IMG/VR virus record: IMGVR_UViG_3300021964_006504
Location: 1 to 32,798 of that record
Direction: 5' to 3' (one strand)
Length of the DNA stretch: 32,798 nucleotides
From: a virus
Shown here: in pieces, positions 8,625-16,491 of the stretch
Position numbering within the stretch: the stretch's first letter is position 1
Layout: every line of letters begins with the position of its first letter
The notes under the pieces: model-generated
What the model was told of the DNA's origin: nothing
Database searches by the model: none
The model's input: the letters and a program-made list of their open reading frames with translations, nothing else
Position numbers and translations under genes: made by a program

Positions 8625-9090
8625 GGTCGCAGTTCTAGAAACTGAAGTCGGTAAGATGTCAGAGCTTTTCAGTAAGCTCGACACTACTATCGACCGTATG
8701 ACTGATATTTCTAGCTCTATCAACCAAATGCTCGCTGTCCACGAACAAAAGATCGCTACCAACGCTGAAGATACTGAAGATCTCTTTCACTTAATAGAGA
8801 AACGTCGTATGGAAAATGATGAAAACTTAAAAGAACTTCATTCAAGAATAACGACAGGGAACAAAGAGATGGCTCAAGAAATGAATGCTAATGTCATAAA
8901 AATCATGCATTCAATTGAAGAGTTAAAAGATATGATGATTTCCCGTGAGAAAGAAGTTCGCCGCGAGCAAGCCGAACTTGAAGAACGAATCAATAATCTA
9001 GAAAAGAAACAATATCTAGTAGCTGGTATGGCTGCAGCATTTGGCTTCGTGGCTGGTGCTTTTGATTGGATTGCCCAATTTTTTTCCTAA
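8599..9090 (+). CDS. Coiled-coil protein with C-terminal membrane helix
   Basis: The 163-residue protein starts at GTG 8599 inside the previous gene. The GTG is preferred over ATG 8656 because the N-terminal KIETKVAVLETEVGKM belongs to the same heptad pattern and resembles related phage proteins. Residues about 10-138 are almost all predicted coiled coil (KLDTTIDRMTDISSSINQML, EELKDMMISREKEVRREQAE). Residues about 141-160 (VAGMAAAFGFVAGAFDWIAQ) form a small-residue hydrophobic helix fit for a membrane. It has no Cys and no enzymatic motif. The topology suggests a long rod anchored at one end, but its function is unknown. The early promoter at 9098 follows immediately, so this is the end of the late block. 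Confidence 0.6.
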   Translation: MATPKIETKVAVLETEVGKMSELFSKLDTTIDRMTDISSSINQMLAVHEQKIATNAEDTEDLFHLIEKRRMENDENLKELHSRITTGNKEMAQEMNANVIKIMHSIEELKDMMISREKEVRREQAELEERINNLEKKQYLVAGMAAAFGFVAGAFDWIAQFFS

Positions 9091-9097
9091 AAACCTC

Positions 9098-9126
9098 TTG
9101 ACATTTTACAACTTATGGGGCATACT
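9098..9126 (+). promoter_or_regulatory. Sigma70-type early promoter
   Basis: TTGACA (9098-9103), a 17-base spacer and CATACT (9121-9126; 4 of 6 to TATAAT). It opens the oxygenase-primase-thyX-nrd block. Transcription would start near 9133, which is exactly the second in-frame ATG of the oxygenase gene. Confidence 0.65.
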
Positions 9127-9132
9127 GGGCAT

Positions 9133-9654
9133 ATGTATATCGCTCAATACCCCAATGTTATCCCTTCAGAATACTGTAAACATTTAATCGATAAGTTCGA
9201 AGCGGAACAACTCAAAGATATCCGTAAGAACGAGATTATGGACTTCACCGAAGTCAATCTGAATGATGCTGGGTGGGACGAGGAGATTCAAACTCTCGGT
9301 TCAGTGTTCACTCAAGCTATTGATGCTTATCGAAAGCATTACGACATCAAAATATTCCCTGAAAATTATGCTTGGGAACAGTTTCGTATGAAAAAATACG
9401 AAGCTGATCAGGGTGAGTTTCGTGAGCATATCGATGCTACCAATCTAGAGTCATCAAAAAGATTCCTCGTTTTCTTCACATACTTAAACGATGGCGAGGG
9501 TGGAGGAACAACTTTTACAAAAAATAACTTGACTGTTGAGAGAGAAACAGGTAAGATGTTAATGTTTCCGCCACTATGGACTCACCCACATAAAGGGGAT
9601 AAGCCCATCGGAAATCCAAAATATATTATTGGGAGTTATCTACATTTCTTATGA
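9133..9654 (+). CDS. 2OG-Fe(II) oxygenase, prolyl-4-hydroxylase-like
   Basis: The 173-residue protein matches the P4H-type 2OG oxygenase core. The iron ligands would be H99 and D101 (FREHIDATN) and H153 (THPHKG; H151 is the alternative). K163 (NPKYIIGSYLHF) stands where 2-oxoglutarate is bound. FFTYLNDGEGGGTTFTKNNL is the usual strand-turn between the ligands. The substrate is unknown. An ATG at 9115 lies between the -35 and -10 of the promoter at 9098, so it could not be on that mRNA. ATG 9133 coincides with the expected start of transcription, which would make the message leaderless. The stop overlaps the primase ATG by 4 bases. Confidence 0.7.
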   Translation: MYIAQYPNVIPSEYCKHLIDKFEAEQLKDIRKNEIMDFTEVNLNDAGWDEEIQTLGSVFTQAIDAYRKHYDIKIFPENYAWEQFRMKKYEADQGEFREHIDATNLESSKRFLVFFTYLNDGEGGGTTFTKNNLTVERETGKMLMFPPLWTHPHKGDKPIGNPKYIIGSYLHFL

Positions 9655-10667
9655 GCCTTTATGTTGATGTAAAATATTTGAATATGGCTTCTCATCGCTT
9701 TGAGTTATTCAAGCGGAAAAGCGATTATTTGTTCAATGTCCGCTGCCCTATCTGTGGTGACTCCCAGAAAAACAAGCGCAAGATGCGTGGGTATCTGTTC
9801 AAGAAGAACAACGATCTAATCTACAAGTGTCATAACTGTCAGTGGTCTGGCTCATTCGGTAAACTACTAAAAGAGATTGACTCTATTCTATATAAGCAGT
9901 ATGTTCTTGAGAGATTTGCAGATGGTGAGACAGGTCGAGGTAAAGGTCATTCTAAGCCTGAAGCTGTTATAGACTTCAAACCGAAGTTTCCTGAGAAATC
10001 TATCATTGATCAGTTGATGGATCGGTTGTCAACTCTCCCATATGACCATGAAGCTGTCGAATATGCTCTTGGTCGTGGACTCCCCAAGTCCTCGCTTAAT
10101 AGACTTTATTATGTAGATAATATCCAGAATATCACAACTCTCAATGACAAATATAAAGAGAGTATCAAAACAGAAGAACCTCGTCTCGCAATACCATTTA
10201 TTGACGGCAATGGTAAGCTAACAGCTGTGTCCCTTCGAGGGATGCGCGGAGAGGCTCTTCGCTATATCCTCGTCAAGGTTGACGAAGATGCTCCTACTGT
10301 CTTCGGTATGGATACAGTCGATAAGAACATGCCAGTTATCGTTGTTGAAGCACCACTTGACAGTCTCTTCATCCCCAACTCTATCGCTTGTGCTGGCACT
10401 TCTTTCAACAAGATTGATGAGTTGGGGTTGAACAAGGAAACTACCACTATCGTTTTTGATAATCAGCCTCGTAATAAAGAGGTTTGTCAATTGGTTGACA
10501 AATATATTAATCTAGATTATAATGTTGTCATCTGGCCAAATAATGTCACAGGTAAAGATATCAACGACATGCAAAATGATGGGATTGATGCGTATAAATT
10601 AATAAGAGATAACACCTATCGCGGTCTTTCCGCGAAAGCAAAATATTCATTATGGAGAAAAATATGA
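9651..10667 (+). CDS. DNA primase, T4 gp61 type
   Basis: This 338-residue protein is about the length of T4 gp61. An N-terminal zinc finger is formed by C32, C35 (RCPICGDSQ) and C60, C63 (YKCHNCQWSG). A TOPRIM core follows: E233 in IVVEAPLDSL, D270 in TTIVFDNQPRN, and GKDINDM (302-306) for metal binding. Such primases make short RNA primers for lagging-strand synthesis with the phage DnaB-type helicase (gp41 in T4), which is not in this window. The ATGA overlap with the preceding oxygenase places it in the early block. A perfect sigma70 promoter lies in its last third and probably serves the genes downstream. Confidence 0.85.
   Translation: MSLYVDVKYLNMASHRFELFKRKSDYLFNVRCPICGDSQKNKRKMRGYLFKKNNDLIYKCHNCQWSGSFGKLLKEIDSILYKQYVLERFADGETGRGKGHSKPEAVIDFKPKFPEKSIIDQLMDRLSTLPYDHEAVEYALGRGLPKSSLNRLYYVDNIQNITTLNDKYKESIKTEEPRLAIPFIDGNGKLTAVSLRGMRGEALRYILVKVDEDAPTVFGMDTVDKNMPVIVVEAPLDSLFIPNSIACAGTSFNKIDELGLNKETTTIVFDNQPRNKEVCQLVDKYINLDYNVVIWPNNVTGKDINDMQNDGIDAYKLIRDNTYRGLSAKAKYSLWRKI
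10495..10523 (+). promoter_or_regulatory. Perfect-consensus sigma70 promoter inside the primase gene
   Basis: TTGACA (10495-10500), 17 bases, TATAAT (10518-10523): both hexamers match the consensus exactly. It lies about 140 bases before the thyX start and would give thyX and the ribonucleotide reductase genes their own strong early transcript. Confidence 0.7.
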
Positions 10668-11317
10668 GCGAAGTAAACCTTATTGCCCTCAGTAAGCCAT
10701 CAGCAATTACAGATTGTGACACAGCTGCAGACTTGATTGCCTATACCGCACGTGTAAGTAATCCTGCCAATCAAAGTAATCTTGAGACTGCTCCACGTTT
10801 ATTGCGTTATCTAATCAAAGAAAATCATTGGTCTCCATTTGAGATGGTGCATATGACACTTGAAATCAAAACAACTCGTGACATTGCTCGTCAGATTTTA
10901 CGACATCGCTCGTTCTCGTTCCAGGAATTTAGTCAGCGTTATGCTGTGGCTCCAGGATTTGAAGGTCGTGAGGCTCGCCTGCAAGATACGAAGAACCGTC
11001 AGAACTCTGTGGAAACTGATGACCGTGACTTGAATGAGTGGTGGTCGATGCAACAAAAGCATGTGCAAAATACTGCTGAACTAGCTTACACTGAGGCACT
11101 TGAAAAGGGTATTGCGAAAGAGCAAGCAAGAGCATTACTTCCTGAAGGTCTGACTCAATCAACTTTATATATGGCTGGTTCTTTGCGTAGTTGGATTCAC
11201 TATTGCGATCTTCGTCGTGGTAATGGCACACAGAAAGAGCATGCTTTGATTGCTGATAAGTGTTGGGAAATAATCGGCGTCCACTTCCCTGATATTGTAA
11301 AGGCATTAGAAGAATAA
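10664..11317 (+). CDS. thyX: Flavin-dependent thymidylate synthase ThyX
   Basis: The 217-residue enzyme makes dTMP from dUMP with methylenetetrahydrofolate and FADH2/NADPH. The ThyX signature RHRxxSxxxxSxR is complete at residues 80-92 (RHRSFSFQEFSQR). LLPEGLTQSTLYM and SWIHYCDLR match the later dUMP/FAD-binding blocks. ATG 10664 is chosen because GGAG lies 5 bases upstream (GGAGAAAAATATG) and forms an ATGA overlap with the primase stop; ATG 10652 lies ahead of that site. Together with the dCMP deaminase at 25926 and NrdAB it forms a route to dTTP. There is no thymidylate-synthase-like dUMP hydroxymethylase in the window, so thymine is presumably made as ordinary dTMP. Confidence 0.9.
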   Translation: MSEVNLIALSKPSAITDCDTAADLIAYTARVSNPANQSNLETAPRLLRYLIKENHWSPFEMVHMTLEIKTTRDIARQILRHRSFSFQEFSQRYAVAPGFEGREARLQDTKNRQNSVETDDRDLNEWWSMQQKHVQNTAELAYTEALEKGIAKEQARALLPEGLTQSTLYMAGSLRSWIHYCDLRRGNGTQKEHALIADKCWEIIGVHFPDIVKALEE

Positions 11318-11913
11318 TGGGTCTTGGTTGGAATGATGGATTTGCTCCTGCCCCATTGGAGCCATTGACTGATATAGATTCCGTATTCTGGGATTCAGAA
11401 GCACTCTTGAACGAGGCAGTTGAATTACAGGAGTATGCTGTCAGTCCGATATTTACGGTTCCTCATACGGGATATGAATATAAGGTTCCTGGATTGACGC
11501 TCACAATGTCACAATTGACACCTAAATTGCAAAGATTTGCTGATGATTTCAGACTCGAGTATGGCGACTTGGGAGAGGTTAAATTCTTATATCTCTACAT
11601 TAGAGCAGGTGAGGAATATCCTTGGCATGTTGATAACATCATCTCGCAAAGCACAGGGCAAACAACGAAAGAAACTAAATGTGCCTTCAATATTTTACTG
11701 AAGGGTGAAGAAAACGAAGTCGAGTTTGATGGGTGGGGTAGCTATAGTTACAAAGCCAGTATTTTTGATACTTCTACTCGACACCGCATCACACCAGCTA
11801 CAGACCGCATCATGTGTAAAGTCACATTCAAAGATTTAGAATACTCTGAGGTAGTTTCGAAAATCAGTGATTCACTAAATAGAAAACCTCCAGGAGAAAC
11901 AGATGACCGATGA
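11317..11913 (+). CDS. 2OG-Fe(II) oxygenase-like protein (third)
   Basis: The 198-residue protein shows a double-stranded-beta-helix oxygenase pattern: H104 and D106 (EYPWHVDNII), H156 (STRHRITP) and R164 (ATDRIMCKVTF), with FLYLYIRAGEE just before the first ligand. The arrangement is closest to Asp/Asn hydroxylase or small phage hydroxylases. The N-terminal 50 residues are Pro-rich (APAPLEPLTD) and not assigned. The substrate is unknown. It sits in the nucleotide block (TAATG overlap with thyX) and its end overlaps the 44-residue gene at 11903 by 11 bases. The overall similarity to the oxygenase at 4024 appears low, so a separate function is likely. Confidence 0.6.
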   Translation: MGLGWNDGFAPAPLEPLTDIDSVFWDSEALLNEAVELQEYAVSPIFTVPHTGYEYKVPGLTLTMSQLTPKLQRFADDFRLEYGDLGEVKFLYLYIRAGEEYPWHVDNIISQSTGQTTKETKCAFNILLKGEENEVEFDGWGSYSYKASIFDTSTRHRITPATDRIMCKVTFKDLEYSEVVSKISDSLNRKPPGETDDR

Positions 11914-12037
11914 TGAGAAGAAAGATCTCAATAACGAGATCGACCCCGATAAACGAGAATGGGAATACTCACCAGAAGGCATCAAAATCTATAAGCCAGA
12001 AGCTGGCAAACCAACCCCCACACAATACGAGAAATAA
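11903..12037 (+). CDS. Small acidic/charged protein
   Basis: This is a 44-residue reading frame starting MTDDEKKDLNNEIDPDKREW and ending YEK. AGGAG sits six bases before the ATG (AGGAGAAACAGATG). It fills the space between the oxygenase gene (11-base overlap) and nrdA (stop directly followed by the nrdA ATG), which supports it being translated. It has no Cys, no hydrophobic segment and no recognised motif. A longer open frame across the same bases (11910-12176) runs into nrdA and lacks a ribosome site. The function is unknown. Confidence 0.6.
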   Translation: MTDDEKKDLNNEIDPDKREWEYSPEGIKIYKPEAGKPTPTQYEK

Positions 12038-13837
12038 ATGGCAAAAAGAGAACATATGGGGATTCAAATTGATGAATCTCGTGACGAACTATTTGATAAA
12101 CTTGGTATCCAGCGTCTGCAAGAAAGTTATATGCGCGAAGAAGAAACGACTCCACAAGAGCGTTTTGCTTATGTGAGCAGTTCGTTTGCATCTAATCCTG
12201 AACACGCTCAACGATTGTATGAATATTCGTCAAAGCATTGGCTCTCATATTCTACGCCGATTTTGTCATACGGTCGCTCAAAGCGTGGTATGCCTATCTC
12301 CTGTTTCCTGAATTATATTGAGGATACAGCTGAAGGTCTGGTTCAAAACTTCAGCGAGACAGCTTGGTTGTCTATGCTAGGCGGCGGTGTTGGTATCGGT
12401 TTCGGTATCCGTGCAGCTGACGATAAATCTACAGGTGTTATGCCTCACCTCAAAACGTATGATGCATCTTCCCTCGCTTATCGTCAAGGTAAAACACGCC
12501 GTGGTTCATATGCTGCATATCTTGATATCTCACACCCAGACATTATGATGTTCCTCGAGATGCGCAAGCCAACAGGCGACCAGAACATGCGCGCTCTGAA
12601 TTTGCATCATGGTATTAATATCAGCGATCGCTTTATGGAAATTATTGAGCGTTGTATGCAGGATCCAGATGCTGATGATGGTTGGAATCTAATTGAGCCT
12701 CATAGTGGCGCGATCCGTGAGACAGTATCAGCGAAGGCACTATGGCAGAAAATCCTAGAACTACGAATGGAAACTGGTGAGCCATACATCCATTATATTG
12801 ACACCAGTAATCGCCTGATGCCAGAGTTTCAAAAAGAACTTGGTCTAAAAATTCACCAATCAAATCTCTGTTCTGAGATTATTCTACCTACAAACGAAGA
12901 ACGAACTGCAGTTTGCTGCCTGTCATCAGTGAACTTAGAACACTATGACGCTTGGTCAAAAGATCCGATGTTCTTGCAAGATATGGCAGAAATGCTGGAT
13001 AATGTTCTTCAATTCTTTATTGATAATGCACCAGACACAGTAAGTCGTGCTAAATACAGTGCGGCACGTGAAAGATCGATCGGCATTGGTGCATTAGGTT
13101 TCCACGCATACCTGCAGAAAAAGGGTATCGCTTGGGAAAGTGCTGTAGCCAAAGGTGCTAACATGCGTATGTTCCGATTGATCAGGAGTAAACTAGATGA
13201 AGCGAATATTCACCTCGGCAAAGAAAGAGGAGAAGCACCCGACGCTAAAGGAACAGGCAAGAGATTTAGTCATGTTATGGCTATCGCTCCTAATGCTTCC
13301 TCCTCTATTATTATGGGAAACACTTCTCCTTCTATTGAACCTTTTAGAGCGAATGCCTATCGACAGGACACTCTATCGGGAGCTTTTCTTAACAAGAACA
13401 AGTATCTTGATATCCTCATTAAAGGAAAATGTGAAGAAAATAAAAAGTTGGATTATGAAGAAATTTGGTCGTCAATCATAGCCAATGATGGGTCTGTCCA
13501 ACACCTAAATTTTCTTTCTGAAATTGAAAAAGGTATATATAAGACCTCAATGGAAATTGATCAGCGTTGGGTTATTGAACACGCAGCAGACAGACAAGCG
13601 TTTGTCGACCAAGCACAATCACTCAATCTGTTTTTCCGTCCAGATGTGAACATTAAATATCTCCATGCTATTCATTATCTTGCTTGGAAACAAGGACTGA
13701 AAACACTTTACTATTGCCGCTCTGAGAAGCTGGGTAAAGCTGATAAGGTGTCCAAACGTATTGAACGCCAAGTGATTAACGAAATTGATATGAGCGCATT
13801 AGTAAATGATGAAGAGTGTATCGCTTGTGAGGGCTAG
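12038..13837 (+). CDS. nrdA: Ribonucleotide reductase class I, large subunit
   Basis: The 599-residue catalytic subunit reduces ribonucleoside diphosphates. The active-site set is visible: C89 (MPISCF) and C293 (TAVCCLS) as the disulfide-forming pair, N276/C278/E280 (SNLCSEI) around the thiyl radical, and Y-Y in KTLYYCRS for radical transfer. The C-terminal shuttle pair is C594/C597 (ECIACEG). It is shorter than the roughly 760-residue cellular enzyme because there is no N-terminal ATP-cone; the sequence reaches catalytic blocks within 70 residues. I infer that it is not shut off by dATP, as suits a phage needing large dNTP pools. The start directly abuts the preceding stop. Confidence 0.9.
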   Translation: MAKREHMGIQIDESRDELFDKLGIQRLQESYMREEETTPQERFAYVSSSFASNPEHAQRLYEYSSKHWLSYSTPILSYGRSKRGMPISCFLNYIEDTAEGLVQNFSETAWLSMLGGGVGIGFGIRAADDKSTGVMPHLKTYDASSLAYRQGKTRRGSYAAYLDISHPDIMMFLEMRKPTGDQNMRALNLHHGINISDRFMEIIERCMQDPDADDGWNLIEPHSGAIRETVSAKALWQKILELRMETGEPYIHYIDTSNRLMPEFQKELGLKIHQSNLCSEIILPTNEERTAVCCLSSVNLEHYDAWSKDPMFLQDMAEMLDNVLQFFIDNAPDTVSRAKYSAARERSIGIGALGFHAYLQKKGIAWESAVAKGANMRMFRLIRSKLDEANIHLGKERGEAPDAKGTGKRFSHVMAIAPNASSSIIMGNTSPSIEPFRANAYRQDTLSGAFLNKNKYLDILIKGKCEENKKLDYEEIWSSIIANDGSVQHLNFLSEIEKGIYKTSMEIDQRWVIEHAADRQAFVDQAQSLNLFFRPDVNIKYLHAIHYLAWKQGLKTLYYCRSEKLGKADKVSKRIERQVINEIDMSALVNDEECIACEG

Positions 13838-14402
13838 TATTCCACACGATAAACGCATCGCTGTATGTGTATCGGGTGGTTGGGATAGTGCTGTTCTTTG
13901 GCATATAGTTTATAATGAGTGTAAGAAGAGAGGACAAAGTTGTCGCCCTTACACAGTCCCAAAAATCGACGGGGCAGTAAATTATGCTAATAAAGTATTG
14001 AAGTGGTCTGGTTACGACCAGAATACAAATGTTGTTGGGAGTATAGATGCTGAGAATCCATCCTCCTATGTAACGAGTGGTGTCGTTGAGATCCTGACTA
14101 AAGGATATGCCGACATCGTTTACGTTGCGGTGACGAAATATTATGATGGCATGGAAGCTGATCACGAAAGGCAGCATGCCAGTAAATATGGAGCAGAGGA
14201 TATTTGTCTTCAGCCTTTTCATAATTTAACGAAAGACCAAACGGTTCAATTGGCTTTCGACTTGGGTATCGCCGAAGATATTATGGACATAACACACAGT
14301 TGCACAGAGCTCGATGAGGGAAGGTGTGGCTATTGCCCTTGGTGTAAAGAACGCGATTGGGCTTTTAATAAAATAGGAAAACAAGACAAGGGGGCTAACT
14401 AA
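13806..14402 (+). CDS. QueC-like PP-loop ATPase
   Basis: The 198-residue protein has the PP-loop SGGWDS (residues 23-28) that binds ATP. At its C-terminus is a four-Cys zinc site, C166, C174, C177, C180 (HSCTELDEGRCGYCPWC), with the spacing of QueC. QueC turns 7-carboxy-7-deazaguanine into preQ0. It is slightly shorter than the usual 220-230 residues. No QueD, QueE, FolE or Dpd/Tgt-like gene is in the window. It overlaps the nrdA end by 32 bases (in-frame ATG at 13809 and GTG at 13827 are other possible starts) and its stop overlaps the glutaredoxin ATG. The substrate cannot be fixed from sequence; a role in deazaguanine supply or another ATP-dependent amidation or nitrile-forming step is possible. 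Confidence 0.6.
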   Translation: MMKSVSLVRASIPHDKRIAVCVSGGWDSAVLWHIVYNECKKRGQSCRPYTVPKIDGAVNYANKVLKWSGYDQNTNVVGSIDAENPSSYVTSGVVEILTKGYADIVYVAVTKYYDGMEADHERQHASKYGAEDICLQPFHNLTKDQTVQLAFDLGIAEDIMDITHSCTELDEGRCGYCPWCKERDWAFNKIGKQDKGAN

Positions 14403-14614
14403 TGGTTGTTAGAATTTTATCAAGAGATGATTGCACTTTTTGCCAACAGGCGAAAGAATTTTTAACTGGGTTTGAGATCGAATATGTAGAAGAACATCAA
14501 CCAACTGGTAGAGTTCCCCAAATTTATGCTGGCGAAAAGCACATCGGCGGTTATATGGAATTATTAGAACTATCACAATCAATGACCGAATGGGAAAAAA
14601 CTTTCAATGGCTAA
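14402..14614 (+). CDS. Glutaredoxin
   Basis: The 70-residue thioredoxin-fold protein has the redox pair C11-T-F-C14 and the cis-Pro segment GRVPQIYAGEKHIGGY (residues 36-51) typical of glutaredoxins. T4-like phages encode such proteins (NrdC) to reduce their ribonucleotide reductase. It lies between the nrdA/QueC-like genes and nrdB, overlapping the latter by 8 bases, so its natural job is electron donation to NrdA through the C594/C597 pair. It is slightly shorter than bacterial glutaredoxins (about 80-85 residues) and loses only part of the last helix. Confidence 0.85.
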   Translation: MVVRILSRDDCTFCQQAKEFLTGFEIEYVEEHQPTGRVPQIYAGEKHIGGYMELLELSQSMTEWEKTFNG

Positions 14615-15593
14615 AAAACAAAATCTACAAGAAAATCGCGATTATTTTAAACCCTTTAATTATCCATGGGCATACGAAGCATGGCTGAAGCATGAGCAAT
14701 CACACTGGTTGCATACTGAAGTGCCAATGGCTGAAGATGTTAAGGATTGGAAAAATAAACTCCAAGACCACGAGAAATCATTTCTCACAAACATCTTCCG
14801 TTTCTTTACGCAGGGCGACATTGATGTTGCTGGTGGTTATGTTACCAACTACCTGCCGCACTTCCCACAGCCTGAAGTTCGTATGATGCTGGCTGGCTTT
14901 GCTGCTCGTGAAGCACTACACGTTGCTGCCTACTCACACCTTATTGAAACGCTGGGTATGCCTGAGTCAACATATAGTGAGTTCCTAGAATACGAAGCCA
15001 TGAAAGACAAGCATGAATATTTCATGGAAATGTCTAACGCTGAACAGGATAAGAAAACTGTAGCAACCAATATCGCTGCCTTCTCTGCTTTCACTGAAGG
15101 TATGCAGTTGTTCTCCTCGTTTATTATGTTGCTGAACTTCCCACGCCACGGTAAGATGAAGGGCATGGGTCAAATTGTTACTTGGTCAATCGTTGACGAA
15201 ACACAACACGCCGAGTCTATGATTAAACTGTTCCGCACATATGTTGAGGAAAACCTTGAGATCTGGAGTGACGATCTCAAAGGAAAGATCTATACTATTG
15301 CTGAGAAAATGGTAGAACTCGAGGATAAGTTTATTGACCTCGCATTCGCTATGGGTGAGATGCAAGACTTAACATCAGATGAAGTTAAGAAGTATATCAG
15401 ATACATTTGTGACCGTCGACTGATCAGTCTGGGTCTTAAAGGTATTTTCAAAGTTAAAAAGAACCCATTGCCGTGGGTGGAGGAAATGATTAATGCTCCT
15501 ACACACACCAACTTCTTTGAGAACCGAGCAACTGACTATGCACGTGGTGCATTAGAAGGTGACTGGGGCGATGTATGGGGTTCAGCCGCATAA
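14607..15593 (+). CDS. nrdB: Ribonucleotide reductase class I, small (radical) subunit
   Basis: The 328-residue ferritin-like protein holds the di-iron centre and tyrosyl radical. Visible ligands are E102 and H105 with radical Y109 (REALHVAAYSHL), E164 (FTEGMQLF), and E198, H201 (VDETQHAES). The first acidic ligand is D71 or D73 (QGDIDVAGG). With the Tyr in place this is a class Ia/Ib-like subunit and not the Tyr-less Ic form. The C-terminal DWGDVWGSAA would dock on NrdA. It is slightly shorter than bacterial NrdB (about 375). It overlaps the glutaredoxin gene by 8 bases. Confidence 0.9.
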   Translation: MAKKQNLQENRDYFKPFNYPWAYEAWLKHEQSHWLHTEVPMAEDVKDWKNKLQDHEKSFLTNIFRFFTQGDIDVAGGYVTNYLPHFPQPEVRMMLAGFAAREALHVAAYSHLIETLGMPESTYSEFLEYEAMKDKHEYFMEMSNAEQDKKTVATNIAAFSAFTEGMQLFSSFIMLLNFPRHGKMKGMGQIVTWSIVDETQHAESMIKLFRTYVEENLEIWSDDLKGKIYTIAEKMVELEDKFIDLAFAMGEMQDLTSDEVKKYIRYICDRRLISLGLKGIFKVKKNPLPWVEEMINAPTHTNFFENRATDYARGALEGDWGDVWGSAA

Positions 15594-15604
15594 AGGAAAC
15601 GATA

Positions 15605-15781
15605 ATGGCTAAACCAAATAACAAACAAAGATGTGAATGTTCATCCTGTGACGCATTGTTCTGGGTTGAACATGATATGGATGAGAACTTTTACCCTGTC
15701 TCTAATTGCCCATTTTGTGGCGACGAGTTAGATATCGAGGAAGAACTCAAACTCGATTATGGGGAGGAATACGATGTATGA
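15605..15781 (+). CDS. Small zinc-ribbon protein
   Basis: This is a 58-residue protein with two Cys pairs, CECSSC near residues 10-15 and CPFC near 36-39, spaced like a zinc ribbon, followed by an acidic tail (DELDIEEELKLDYGEEYD). ATG 15605 is chosen because AAGGAAA precedes it; an upstream in-frame ATG at 15575 lies inside nrdB and has no such site. Zinc-ribbon micro-proteins in phages may bind nucleic acid or host polymerase, but here the partner is unknown. The stop overlaps the start region of the SNase-like gene. Confidence 0.65.
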   Translation: MAKPNNKQRCECSSCDALFWVEHDMDENFYPVSNCPFCGDELDIEEELKLDYGEEYDV

Positions 15782-16142
15782 GTATAACGCAACTGTTACA
15801 TATTGGGTTTCTGGGGATACATGTGATGTTGACATCGATTTAGGATTCGGTATAGTTTTGCGTGATCAGCGTGTAAAATTGCAGGGTTTGATCACACCAG
15901 AAATCAATACAAAAGATGAAACTGAGAAACGTAATGGTCAGATGGCATTGAATTATTGTAAGACAAGAATCAAAGAAGATTCTAAATGCCGCATCAAAAC
16001 ATTCAAAAATGATAAAGTGAAATCTAGCACAATGCAAGCTGAATTGTTTTTCGAATACAAAGCAAACGATAGTGCGAAGGTGAAGGATTGGGTCTCATTG
16101 AATGAAACATTAGTGAAAGAGGGGTTTGCTGTTTCCGAATAA
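15774..16142 (+). CDS. Staphylococcal-nuclease-like (SNase) fold protein
   Basis: The 122-residue protein has the start of the SNase fold: TYWVSGDTCDVDIDLGFGIV then QRVKLQGLITPEI, matching the GDT...DLGF...RLxGIxxPE pattern. E43 of the PE motif is present, but the position of the catalytic Arg (8 residues before that Glu) is K35 here. The later R-K region near residues 73-80 is also weak. It may be a damaged or non-catalytic member. ATG 15774 follows GGGGAGG by six bases, so I prefer it to ATG 15759. It overlaps the zinc-ribbon gene by 8 bases. Confidence 0.6.
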   Translation: MYEYNATVTYWVSGDTCDVDIDLGFGIVLRDQRVKLQGLITPEINTKDETEKRNGQMALNYCKTRIKEDSKCRIKTFKNDKVKSSTMQAELFFEYKANDSAKVKDWVSLNETLVKEGFAVSE

Positions 16143-16149
16143 ATAGTGT

Positions 16150-16491
16150 ATGACTAGAAAACGGAAACCTAAAGAAAAACAGGTTCACCGAGTTTACTGC
16201 ACATACTTCCCCGATGGCTCTTATTATATTGGCTATTCGGGGAAGCCGCAGAAACTATATGAGAAGTATTATGGCTCATCTAAGTATGTGCTGCAATATG
16301 AAGGTGAATTGAAGAAAGAAACTATTGCTGAGTTTGAGAAGAAATCTCATGCTAAGATGCAGGAATTTCTTTTACAGTGGCAGCAACGTAAAGACCCAAA
16401 ATGCATCAACTCTATGTTAAACATACGACTAAACAAAGAACCACTTGCGGACTTTGAGCCGTTAGAATGGAATCCCAATGATGCATGCTGA
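16150..16491 (+). CDS. GIY-YIG-like endonuclease domain protein
   Basis: The 113-residue protein has a basic N-terminus followed by HRVYCTYFPDGSYYIGYSGK (residues 13-32), the two-strand core of GIY-YIG nucleases, and then YYGSSKYV, as seen in Seg-like phage homing enzymes. A later helix has E61/E63 and E72, and there is CINSML, where these enzymes place their Glu and Asn. The usual catalytic Arg after YIG is not obvious, so activity is uncertain. It has no DNA-binding extension. It may be a free-standing mobile nuclease or a domesticated remnant. A near-match to the late box (AATAAATA at 16138) is too close to the ATG to count. Confidence 0.55.
   Translation: MTRKRKPKEKQVHRVYCTYFPDGSYYIGYSGKPQKLYEKYYGSSKYVLQYEGELKKETIAEFEKKSHAKMQEFLLQWQQRKDPKCINSMLNIRLNKEPLADFEPLEWNPNDAC

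Noticed and set aside
10593-10600. TATAAATT late-box-like sequence upstream of thyX
   Set aside because: Not an exact match, inside coding sequence, and thyX is expected to be early with a perfect sigma70 promoter nearby.
11910-12176. 88-residue open frame across the oxygenase/nrdA junction
   Set aside because: No ribosome site, unusual composition, and it overlaps both the real 44-residue gene and nrdA.
13197-13481. 94-residue open frame on the plus strand within nrdA
   Set aside because: Shadow of nrdA in another frame, which has its catalytic blocks on both sides.
15829-15856. TTGACA-N16-TATAGT inside the SNase-like gene
   Set aside because: About 300 bases from the next gene start; coding of VDIDLGFG explains it.
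16138-16145. AATAAATA before the GIY-YIG gene, a near-match to the late box
   Set aside because: One mismatch and only five bases before the ATG, so transcription would start inside the gene.
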